Assembly (NCBI GenBank): GCA_030267565.1
Contig: BRXU01000013.1
Location: 62,001 to 126,000, forward strand
Origin: Pleodorina starrii
Taxonomy: Eukaryota; Chlorophyta; Chlorophyceae; Chlamydomonadales; Volvocaceae
Direction of reading: 5' to 3'
Length of the DNA stretch: 64,000 nt
Shown here one piece after another: positions 12,393-22,211 of this stretch. The notes below the pieces were generated by a model. It was not told the origin of the DNA. It saw only the letters and a program-made list of their open reading frames with translations, and made no database searches. Positions within the stretch are counted from its first letter, which is position 1. Each line of letters opens with the position of its first letter. Made by a program: the position numbers and the translations under genes.

Positions 12393-12473
12393 CCTCGACA
12401 TGGATGACGCCAATGGTACGAGTGTGAGGTGGACGACCAACCGCCGAACTCATGACGGATTTAGGGTCGTCGG
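12393..12473 (-). repeat. Right arm of 81-bp inverted repeat
   Basis: Inverted copy of 10938-11018. The flanks on both sides are unrelated to those of the left arm. Confidence 0.9.
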
Positions 12474-13370
12474 CTACCACCTCCAAGCTTGACCCAAACG
12501 TGCTGAGCGCACCCGGAACCTCATACAATTATTCAAAAAATCAATGCTGTGCCTGCGGAAATGGACTGGGCCAGATAAAATTGCTGTGCCAACGACCTGC
12601 AGCAGCGTGGTATCAAATCCCAGCTGTTCCGCCCGGAAACCTGCCGGATCGCGTGACTTCGACATGTCAACGTACATGATTGGGCAGGGTACGCGTTGGC
12701 CATCAGGGGCCATCACTCGAACTCTACAGCGCAAGGCGGGCCGGCACAAACACGTCGAAACGGTGCTTGAAACAGCTGTACGGCCACCTATGGAACGCCA
12801 AGCTTACAAGCCACTTTAAGAAACTATTACAACCTTGTGCCGCCGCATGGCACCCGCAGAGTCGGTCTTTTGTCTGCATTTAGTTCATTTTTCCCCGGGT
12901 GTACGTATCTACCCAGACGCCCCGTCACTGCTGCTTATCGCTGCTGCTGTTGCTGCAGCTGCTGCTACTGCTTACTTCTGCTGTGGACGGCACCGGTGCC
13001 CCTCGCCGCCACGCAGTATCTGCGTGCCCGTGCTTGCCCTGATGCAACTCATCGCACAAGCGACTGCATCGTTGGCCGCTCCGCAGCACAGCAGTGACGA
13101 CCTCAGGAAGCGGAGCCGGCGGTACTGCTGAATGCAGCACCCGCCGGCGCTGCTGTCGCAGCCGTAGGGGGTGCGGAGCGACACCCACTGACACCCCTGG
13201 CTGTCACTGTGCGCCAGATGTTCACATTTATAAGGGAAGCTAGAGGGAGATATTTCAGAAGAGCGTGAAAACGATTCGTACAAGAATCGGGGGGATTTCA
13301 ATTGCCAACTTCTATGCATCCTGCTGTGCAGCGCTAGATAGAACCTGATCATTAGGCTGTGCTGCTGAAT
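12474..13370. other. Gene-poor stretch, probable repeat remnants
   Basis: No supported gene. Open frames of 60-125 codons occur on both strands but carry no recognisable domain. Given the retroelement tail just downstream, part of this may be a decayed body of the same element, but no reverse transcriptase motif was found. Confidence 0.35.
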
Positions 13371-13379
13371 TCAGCAGCT

Positions 13380-13624
13380 GTAATGGACGGACGGGACGAC
13401 CCAGTCGCATGATTTCACATACCTGCTGCGTTGCGGATGGTCAAATAGAAGACGAGAAGCATGTCCTAATGGAGTGCCCTGCTTATAGTAGCATCCGCGC
13501 GGATGAAGGGTTTCCTCAATTCGAGGGTATGGAGGAAGCGATGAGATGGGATCCTCCCCGTTTGGCGAAGATGCTTGAGCGCATCTGGGCCCACCGCAAC
13601 TCAATTGTCCCCTTTGGCCGCTAG
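13380..13624 (+). pseudogene. 3' end of a LINE-like retrotransposon ORF (remnant)
   Basis: An open frame reaching the stop at 13622-13624 encodes a Cys/His segment (HTCCVADGQIEDEKHVLMEC) followed by PAYSSIRADEGFP and a tail ending WAHRNSIVPFGR. The order Cys...GxxEDExHxLxxCPxYxxIR is typical of the zinc-binding segment downstream of reverse transcriptase in non-LTR retroelements. The first Cys pair is atypical (adjacent rather than CxxC), which suggests decay. Upstream, no continuous RT frame is present, so this is read as a 5'-truncated copy. It ends 730 bp before the start of the next gene. Confidence 0.6.
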
Positions 13625-13768
13625 TATCCCCCTCTCCTGCATGGGCGGTGTTTCTACTGTCGTGCTTTTAGGCGTTTTAGTTCCCTTGGGCCCTCGGCTC
13701 GTATGGGCTTTTGTTCATGAGAGGGGCACGCACCCCCAACCATGTAACAAACACACACACATACACAT

Positions 13769-13915
13769 GCCATCGGAAGGTATGTGTCGCTGTACAACCC
13801 GCCCCTGTGTTTCCGCCCCGGCCATAGTGCGCGCAAGACTTTCACACGCCATCGGAAGGTATGTGTCGCTGTACAACCCGCACCTGTATGTGTTTCCGCC
13901 CCCCGCCATAGTGCG
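13769..13915 (+). repeat. Direct repeat of about 65 bp in tandem
   Basis: Copies at 13769-13832 and 13848-13915 share GCCATCGGAAGGTATGTGTC, then CGCTGTACAACCCGC, then CCATAGTGCG. They differ by short insertions. A CA-rich tract precedes the first copy. This is non-coding sequence upstream of the gene starting at 14349. Confidence 0.8.
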
Positions 13916-14348
13916 AGCAGGTGTGAGCAAGAGATACAGTGTAAATGGGAGGATGCGTATGAAACAAAGACGGTAGGCTTACTCAGTGGGAACATTACAC
14001 AGTGTCACAGTCCGCTCTGCTTGTCCGGTCTCCGGTGCACGTCGCCATTGGTGGCACCAACCACCGACCCCTAACCACCACCTGGTACGAAAGTACCTGA
14101 TAGTACCAACTACTAAGTCCAATGGCAACGTCCAACGTGCAATTATTGTTATAGTAATATAACACTTTGCGGCGTAGGTGATATAGTTCCGATCTTTGTG
14201 CTGGCATTTTGGTTAAACTGAATTTCTTCCGCGACCACGAAATTTCTAAATGGGATTTGAATTGCGATAATATGGCATCCTACACATGTGATCAAGGTCT
14301 CCAAGGTTGAAATCAAAGTTAGCCAAACGGCACAGAACCACACGTTGA

Positions 14349-17300
14349 ATGACGGCGGCCAAGCCTGGGGCCCACTTTCAAAGTTACCGCGCCGGTCATG
14401 TCCGACAATGTCCTAAGACCCATCCGTTACAATTAGGAAGCTTTGGTAATTGTGGGGGGCTGGTGCCGCCGGCCTGGGCCCCCGGCCCGTCAACTTCAGA
14501 GTGTCCAGCTTTCCTGCCGCGCGGCTCTGTTGTTGCGCACGCACGGCGGAAGTGGTACGCTATATTCGAGCCAGCAGCTGCTCGCGGAGTCTACAGAGTT
14601 TGGGAGCAAGTAAAGCAGTTGGTCACAGGTCAGTCCAATGCTGTGCATAAGGGTTTCTCGAGCGAGGCTGCGGCGCTGGAATGGATATCGCACCTACATG
14701 GACGAGCTAAGGAGGAGGTAAGCGGCCCTCTTGGCTCGTTTTCCAGCTCGTTTGGCCTCGGGCTCGTTGTCGCTCCTCGTCACGCGCTGCAGCGACCCAC
14801 CCAGTGCCTGCTTGCGCGGACCCCGCGCTGTTGGACAAGTCACTCAACCTCAAAAAGGGCATACACGGCTCATCCCTTGCCATGGACGCCCCCATTGCTT
14901 CACGCCTGCAGAACGACGCCGTGGAATACCTGCGCCGGATGATCCTGGGGCCAGATTACCGTGTGGGGCGCCCCGCTGCGCTAGCGCCTGCCTCCTGCCG
15001 CCCCGTGGCCGACCACTCTAGCAACGGCTCTCACGTCGACACCAGCATCGCCACCGAGGACGTGGCCGCTGCGGGTGCAGCCGAGCCTCGGCCCTGGGAA
15101 ACATCCCCCATAGTACAAGCAGTACCCACAGTGCCCTCCCGGGAGTACTATCGCAAATGGTATGCAGTCAGATTCGTGGAAGGCGGGAGCCCTGGCGTGT
15201 ACAACACTTGGCAGGTAGGCGGGCGGGTGAGGGTGGGCTGGCCGGTGGGCCCTGCCCCGCCCTGCCATCCTCTACTCAGCAAGCGCGCTGCTTGCTTTCC
15301 TATCCTTGCCAACCTATCCTGGGCTTCGGCGCAAGGCCGCGGGGTGCCCACCCCACAGAATTTAGCACTTCAGGTTTGTTGTCGGGCCCCGCAATCACCA
15401 GCACACCACCACCACGACTACCACGCGATTCACCAGCTCCTGATGGCGTGTTGATCGGCGAGTCGGTGTAGGGTCATTGATCCTTGCACTATCACGGCAA
15501 CATGCCCTGACCGCCCTCGGCTGGGCTCCGCAACAAGTTCCACTTCACTCTCACCCCGATCCCGCCGCCACAGGAGGCTGAGGGGGCGATCAGCGGGCGC
15601 TACGCGGAGCACCGCTCTTTCGAGTGGGTCGGTCGGTCGGTCGGGGATAAGGACTTGAGACTAACTTCGGGGTCTAGGATATGGGCAGCCGGCTGCTGAG
15701 ACGGTTTCGAATGGGCATGCACACACGCCAGAGTGAGGTGAACCGTGACATGCACGATACACGGCGCCACTGGAGCCACGGCAGCGGGGAATTCTTGCGA
15801 GACAGGAGGGCCGCGGAGGAGGGGCTCGGCTGCTGTATGTCTACGCCACGGCGCTAGCAGCATCAGAGAGCCGACCTTGGGGGTTTGAGGCATAGTAGAT
15901 GGCGCAAGGGGCGGGGGTAAAAAGGAAGATACCGCAAGGGACGGGGAGCTCAGAACCCCTGGCGTGCTGCTATGAGTTGATGTGCCGCCGCGGCGGCGGC
16001 TTTTGTGGGTTCTGTGCTTCAAGTGCCGCACCCTTGCCTTGCCTTGCCTTGCCCACCTCCTCTCCCCTTCCACCCAGCTCCCATGCGGAGGCCCTTGTGT
16101 ACGCCTTCGGCCCCGAATACGCCCAGCAGCTGCTGCTACCAGTTCCAGTGCCAGCAGCACCCTCCCCGCAGCCGGCCCTGCTTCAGCACCAGCATCTGCC
16201 CCTGCAACAGCCGCATCTTGATTTCCTCGCGGATGCCGCCAGCAGCGCAGCGGGTGCCTCGGCGTCGGGCCGTCTGGCGGCAGCAGCTGACTTGCACGAC
16301 GACATTGCGGAAATTTACCATCAGCCACCGCTGGTGCAGGCAAACTTCACAAATGTTTGGGCTACCGCTCTGGCGGCGGGGGACGCGGCAGCGGTGCGAC
16401 CGCCGCCGGTCAACCCAGGTGGCGCGGCGGCAAATGCACGACAGAGGGCACCGGAGCTTCCGTCGGCCGCTGGCGCTAAATCGTGCCCCGTTGGCTGCAG
16501 CAGCGGCGGTGGGGTTGGCATGCCCGTACCACCTGCGGCGGCGATGGCCGCGCCGGCGTCGTACGACACACCATACAGCGGCCACGTTCCGGTGTTGGTG
16601 CTGCCTTCGGCGCCCGCGCCCTCCTCTCCCGACATTGTGGCCTCGCCGCTGTCATCCTCGCCACCGTCGGGGTTCTCGCCTTGCACGGCCGGGCAGCCGT
16701 GGTCTGCCCCGAGCCGGAACCAGCAGCAGCAGGGTGCGTGCGCCACTTCCCCGGCCATCAACGGCAGCTCCTGTGGCATCGGCAGCGCGTCGGCGCCGTC
16801 TGGCAGCAGAGGACGGCGTGTTATCGCGCAGGCTCAGGGGAGCGGCTCCGGCCCATCTGATTCCGGACCAGACCCCCCCCGGCTTGGACACGACGGCCCC
16901 AGTTTGCGCGCAGAGCCCTCGCCCGACGTGTTCCGACTTCCCGAAGATACAGCAGCAACGACTGCAGCGGCCGACACGGGGCTCGGGTGGGCGGCAGCGG
17001 CGGCGGCGCAAACGAGCGGGCGGGCGGATGCATCTTCCAGTGACCACTCGCATGTTGACGCGTCGGTGGAGGCCTCGTCGCACCCCTCGGCAAGGGCAGC
17101 GGAAGCGGTGGAAGGATTGCAGGAGCAGGCAGCACCTGCGCCCGCTACGGGGCCAACCAAGCGGCGGCCAGGGCGCCCGCGCAAGCCCGGGACCGTTCCG
17201 TTGCCGGACAGCAATATCAGCACTGCTGCTGGAGCGATTGCGGCTGGCGGCAGTGAGACGCCCAAGCGGCCTCGGGGCCGGCCGCCCAAGGCGGCTGCAA

Positions 17301-20300
17301 CGGGCGGGAAGAAGGCAGCGCCGAAGCGGCCGCCGGGGCGGCCGCGAAAGACGGGGGCGGCGGAGGGGGCGGCGGTTCCCGCGGGGGGGAGACTGCCCTC
17401 GCGGGGGCGGCCGCGGAAGGCGAAGGGAGCGGAGGAGCCGATGGACTCAGCTAAGCGGCCGCGAGGAAGGCCGAGGAAGAACGCAACGGTGCCCATTCGG
17501 GGGGGCTGGACGATGGTGGAGTCCGGCAGAGGGCGTCTGGACCCCAATCGGCCGTACATCATGGTACGCCACCGGGGAGAGGATGGGTGAACGGTGATCC
17601 TCTGCGAGCTCGACGTTGGAGACAGGATCCGTTAAGCATGTTGGTGATGGTGCAGTCGCAGTGAACGTGTGAAGCAGTATGCGCCACAAGATGGATCGTG
17701 TGTGGGCTGCCGACGTGCGCGGTAGCCTGTGGGGTGTGAGTTGTGGTGGCAGTGGCGGGTGCAGGGCTTGGGTGAGGCGTGGATGTACACACGCAGCCGC
17801 GGGCTTGCGTTGCTTTGTACCTGTCCCTGCCACTGTCCCTGGTCTTCCAACGTCCCCCACCCCCGCATATACCCCTTTCTGTCCGTGTACCAGGTCTTCC
17901 ATGTTAGCAAACCCTACCCCCTTCAGTCGCTGCAAGCCGCCTCTGCCGCAGCCTCCACATCGGCCGAATCTGCCTCCGCAGCCACGTCGCCCCAGACCCC
18001 CCGCGATTTGCCCTCGCGTGTGTCGTACTCTATGGTGCTGCTCAACGGGGAGGACAAGGCCGTGGTGGGTGAAAGGAATGACTGATTGGCTGACTGGCTG
18101 GGTGGGTTGTCGGATGGGTAGGTGAGTGGGTGCAGGTGGCGGAATGTTTCATCGCGGTAGAGAGGTGGCCGTCGAGAGGCTAGAGCCAGGCGGGAGGTGC
18201 AGACCACGTGGTGTTGGAGGGCCTCGGCGCTTTGCATACGTTACATGCGGGGTTTCGGTTTCAGCTTTGGCAACCTTCAAGCTCACACGGTCGCGATTTC
18301 CTGCACCGCAACTTGCGTTCAATCCCATCTTGCTTGGCTTCTTTGTGCGCCTCCACAGTGAAGTGACTGTGGGTGATGTATGATTGTACCGCGCTGCAGA
18401 TCGGCACCAAGGCCGGCGAAGCGACGTGCTGGCATCCGGCCGAAGCCGCTTGCGAGACGCTGGCCTTCTGCCTGAGGGTGGGTACGGAGCTCGGCTGGCT
18501 GAGGGTGCTTAGGAGGGCGACCTGTATAGGGTCTGTCGAGTGGCCTCTTGGCGCTGTCTGGGTAACAGCAATGGATACCAGTACAGGCGCTACTGTCGAC
18601 GGCTATATTGCACCTCAGCCAGCCTCTTAGCGACAGTCATGCTGGGCTGGCCTGAATTAAGGGTGGGGCCGCGATCGCTCCTCCTGTACGTGCAGGATGC
18701 GAAGAAGCGCGGCCTGACCCGTGTCTCGGTGCTGGGGACTGGGCTCACGGACGTCCCGTCACAGCGGCAGCAGCAAGCGGGCGAGGATGCGCATGGAGGG
18801 CTCAGTGAGGAGGGCGGGACTCCCGGCTGGAGCCTGTTGGACGGGGAATCGCTGCCCCTGGCCGTCCGCCGCCAGCAGGTGGGGCGGGGCAACATGAACC
18901 TGGGCTGGCGGACAATGGGGGAGGGACGGGCATGAGTGCGGAACCCATGCATTTACGGGTTACGGAGTGACGCAGCGGGACCCGGCTGGTAGTTATCGGG
19001 GTTGAGTTCGGGCATGCCTTGTCAGCTTGTAAGCGAACACCTGCGTGGCTGCAGGGACACGCAGTACAAACGGGCCCGGGGTAATCTCCCTTGGTTGCGA
19101 GCTCGGCCGCTCTTCGTGGTGGGGTTCCACCTGGGCATACGACACAGCTGCGTTCGTGAGCATACATACACCAGGTTGTATCTCTGGAGTACATATGGCC
19201 TGGCCTATTTCAGCTGTATCCCACATGGCCCCGCGCTCCTGCAATCGTTCTTTGGCACTAAAGGCCCGCACCATCCTGCCGGGTCCCTCCTCGCCCGTCT
19301 CGGGCCCCTGTTGGCCTCCAGGCGGAGGTCATTGGGCGGCTCACGCAGACCCCCGCAGTGCAGCCGATGAGGCTAACCGAGGGCAGCGACAGGTGGGCTG
19401 CTGCGGGTTGGGTGATGAGGTGGGGTACAGTCGCCAGGCCCAAATACCCCAAACCGGCGCGAGTGTCAGTACTCAGTAGACATGGGCCTTGCTGGCCACA
19501 TGGCACCACGGGAAGCGGGCTGGGAAGGACTTCCAGGGGCGCGTCAGAGCCGTTCGCTCACTGGCTGAGTGTCGATTCAGGGGCGTTGCTCTAGAAGGAC
19601 AACCTGCTGCACGTTGCCGAAACTTGCGTCATGACCTGCCTGCGTAGGCCCCCGTCTACCGCTGCTCGTTCGTACGCTTATGCTGCCCCGGCCGCTGCCC
19701 CGGCCACTGTCATGTGTGGCATTGCAGGGATGCGCTGCTGTCCCTGGCTGCGAGGGCATCGGAGCTGCAGAAGACAGTTGCGCGGCTGTTGAAGGAGTGG
19801 CGTCCGCGGAAGAAATTGCTGGGAACCTTCAGGCTATGCCTGGTGAGTAAGTGATCGGGCTGTGCGCACCGCTTTCCGGCCAGACTTCCAGTTTTCCAGT
19901 GGCAAGGGCTTTTGCAAGGGGGTAGCTGCGGGCGCGAGCCGAGGCACTACGGGTGCGCTGCTGCGGTGGTTTCGGAGAACGGGAGCGGCCAACCCCGATT
20001 CGGCCAGGAAACATGTGCGACATACGCATTGGCCCACCACCATGCGCTGTACGAAAGCGCTATGAGATTTGGTGGGGACATTGAGGCCCGGGGTGAAAGT
20101 CACGTCTGCAAAGCTCCTCAATGCTCTCCCTTTCTGTGGAGCCCATCGGTCTGTCTCTCGAGGGCGTTTTCCTCCTGTGAGATGCTTCGGACGGGGTTTT
20201 GAACGACGGCTTGAGAAGCCCACCGGGACTTGGGGCCCCGCTGACCGCAGGATGCCGAGGAGGAGCTGCAGCGGTTGCGAAACATGAACCGCGGTGGAGT

Positions 20301-20484
20301 GGACGGCCCAGCAACTGCAGTCGACGGCCTCGCCGGGGAAGCGAGCAACGGCGGGGAAGACGTCACGGAAGGCTTCCTTAAGCGTCTCTTCGTGGAGACG
20401 TCCTGCACGGGGGAGACCCTCGAGGAGAGGCTGCGCCGGTCCTTCGCCGCCAAGGTGCTCGTCCAGGTCCTGCTGACGGGAATG
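14349..20484 (+). CDS. Viroplasmin-module x2, AT-hook x5 protein with degenerate RNase H-like fold
   Basis: Ten phase-consistent exons (14349-14717, 14840-15214, 15574-15623, 16078-17563, 17894-18064, 18400-18477, 18696-18878, 19322-19392, 19728-19842, 20251-20484) give about 1044 codons. Residues about 66-118 (RRKWYAIFEP..GVYRVW..FSSEAAALEWI) and about 225-280 (YYRKWYAVRF..GVYNTW..HAEALVYAF) match the RNase H1 N-terminal/viroplasmin hybrid-binding module. Residues about 625-735 hold five AT-hooks (cores PGRPRK, RGRPPK, PGRPRK, RGRPRK, RGRPRK), implying minor-groove DNA binding. Residues about 755-930 follow the order of an RNase HI fold, but the positions of two catalytic acids appear replaced (FHVSKPYP, VLGTG), while Glu in PAEAACETL and Asp in SDRDALLSL remain. 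The tail (967-1044) is charged and helical. The start and 3' end are uncertain. If the last donor is not used, the frame stops at 20511. The 14840 acceptor is inferred from phase. Confidence 0.6.
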
Positions 20485-22211
20485 GTGAGACAAGGGGGGT
20501 TTGGCGGTTGAGGGGCTAGGCGGCGCAAGTGGGGCAGGGTAAGAAGAAAGATACCGCAGCGGAGGGATGGAGACGGCTTTAGCGAGCGGACCCTGAACCC
20601 GGCAATTGGGTGGAGGATGTGCGCTTGCCATTGATCATCCCGGCCCCGGCCGATGGCCTGGTGAGGACCCTTCGGCGATACAGACACGGAACGAGTCCTA
20701 ATATTCGTCGCCCTTCGCAGCTCCCTTCGTGTGCGCCCTTTCGACCTTCCGACCTTGTGTCGCTGTGTGCCCCTGCCTCCACATCATGCAACCGACTGTG
20801 CAGGGACGGGCAGGCTGACGCAGGCTCACCTCACATGACGATGCGTGCTGGCCTCGCTAATCCGTGCCGCCATGCAAGGCCATTTTCGCTGCCCTGGCTT
20901 CGGGTGGTTGGCCAGCTAGTGTGCGGCGTTAGGCAATGGCTTAAGATGTAGGAAGGAAGCACAGCTCCGCCATAAGCAGGGCGAATCCTGCGATAGCACC
21001 TTCACGCACTGGGTGGGCATAGCGTGCCGCAGCTCTCGTACGAGCCCGGTGCGGTGGTGCAGCTCCCACCCAGTTTTGTCGAGGCCCATGGTGCCTTCGG
21101 GCGTGCGTGCTTTGGTTCCAAACCGGTTCGCGGAGAGCCCGTGCCTGTGGTCCGTATCTGAGTCGAAAGTGTGTGTGTGGCTGTGTTGTCTGTCATATGT
21201 GCGTTCAGCGAACCGTCCACACGGGCTATGCGTTTTAGAGATCTGCCTTTTCCAAAGACGGATCGCGCGCGCGGGATGAATTAAGTTTGGATTAGGTTCG
21301 TGTGTTCCGTGTTTGTTCCGCTCGGAGCGCCTTACATTGCCGGCCACAGAGGAGAGCGCGCGTCACGGATTGCAGCAGCAGCGGCAGTGCGTCTAGTATT
21401 TTTGGGAGGCCATGCGGGAGGGGCGTGTGTCGGCTCATGCGGCCGAGTGAACTTTTCCCAGAGTTTGACGCGGTCAAGGAGGGCACAAGTAGGAAGATCA
21501 GCACGTCGAGGATAGGAAGATCAGCACGTCTAGCGTGGAGGCAGGCCCGTGCGTTTCGCTCCGTGGGTAGCTGGGGTATGTTCTGGCGCCGACAGAGTCG
21601 TGTGCTCGTGTCACATCCGCAGTCTTTTGCAGGGAACTCGAGAAGTATCTGGTGCATGCTGATGGACGCGCACCTCAGCTGTATTGGCTGCGAAACGAAG
21701 AAGTGATCGATGCGAAAATGCCACCATGTAAGGCTCAGTCCGCCTGGTCCCAACCGTGGCCCCCCACCTTCCGTCCTCCAACACTCCGCATCCAACCACC
21801 GATCTCAGGCCTGAACCTCCGCTTGCTTATTCATTGCAGGACCTCTAGCTAACCCATGTACATGCTATTGGCCTCCAACCAGGAAATACGGACGACACTG
21901 AAGGGCTGAATCGTGCAGGCTTGTGAATCCAGTGGGTGGGTGCACACACAAGTGTGGGGGCAACTTGACACCGCACGGCGGGAGACCACCACGTTCGTGC
22001 CAGCTGTGACGCAGAGCAGCTCTACAGGTTCCACCCGAGGCTTCGCAACACACCGCCCCAACGCCGTCGGTCACGTGCTTCCATGCTACGTCAGGTGCGC
22101 ACACCTTCCTGGAGTCCTGAACCTAAAAACGTTTCCTGAAAGCACAGCCTGGGCAAAACACCTTGATGCCGCCGGCTGCAACAGCCGCAGCTGCAGAGCC
22201 CCCCTCCTCCC
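20485..22211. other. 3' region of the AT-hook gene and convergent intergenic DNA
   Basis: It probably contains the last exon(s) and 3' UTR of the plus-strand AT-hook gene, and the 3' UTR of the minus-strand SelD gene. A candidate exon at 21633-21726 follows a TTTTGCAG acceptor and reads ELEKYLVHADGRAPQLYWL, ending at a GTAAG donor that also forms a TGTAA signal. Its phase does not fit directly onto the exon ending at 20484, so at least one more exon would be needed. A possible small exon lies near 20615-20660. None of these is certain. Confidence 0.4.

Larger units (their letters stand above)
10938..12473. mobile_element. Possible mobile element bounded by 81-bp inverted repeats
   Basis: An 81-bp arm at 10938-11018 is repeated in inverted orientation at 12393-12473 with a single mismatch. 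The copies end abruptly at both sides. Between them lies about 1.37 kb whose inner part (about 11410-12390) is much richer in GC than the surrounding DNA. Open frames in the core include a minus-strand frame at 12148-11750 that starts with a coding-like segment (RLQICPANGYDWG). Read outward, the arms share a 27-codon open frame beginning LDMDDANGTSVRWTTNRRTH, so the arm may be a duplicated piece of coding sequence rather than a true transposon terminus. No transposase motif was recognised and no target-site duplication is obvious. Confidence 0.4.

Noticed and set aside
13741..13928. Possible CRISPR-like or regulatory direct repeats
   Set aside because: Only two imperfect copies, and the genome is eukaryotic; better described as a local tandem duplication.
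16005..17597. Second plus-strand frame of 530 codons overlapping the AT-hook exon
   Set aside because: It is Arg-rich shadow of the GC-rich exon. The other frame carries five AT-hooks and fits splice phase on both sides.
19590..19645. Extra exon reading KDNLLHVAETCVMTCL in the AT-hook gene
   Set aside because: Its phase does not fit the flanking exons. Direct joining of 19392 to 19728 restores the frame (SDR-DALL).
20118..20687. Minus-strand 189-codon frame
   Set aside because: It is antisense to the last recognised exon of the AT-hook gene and has no motif.
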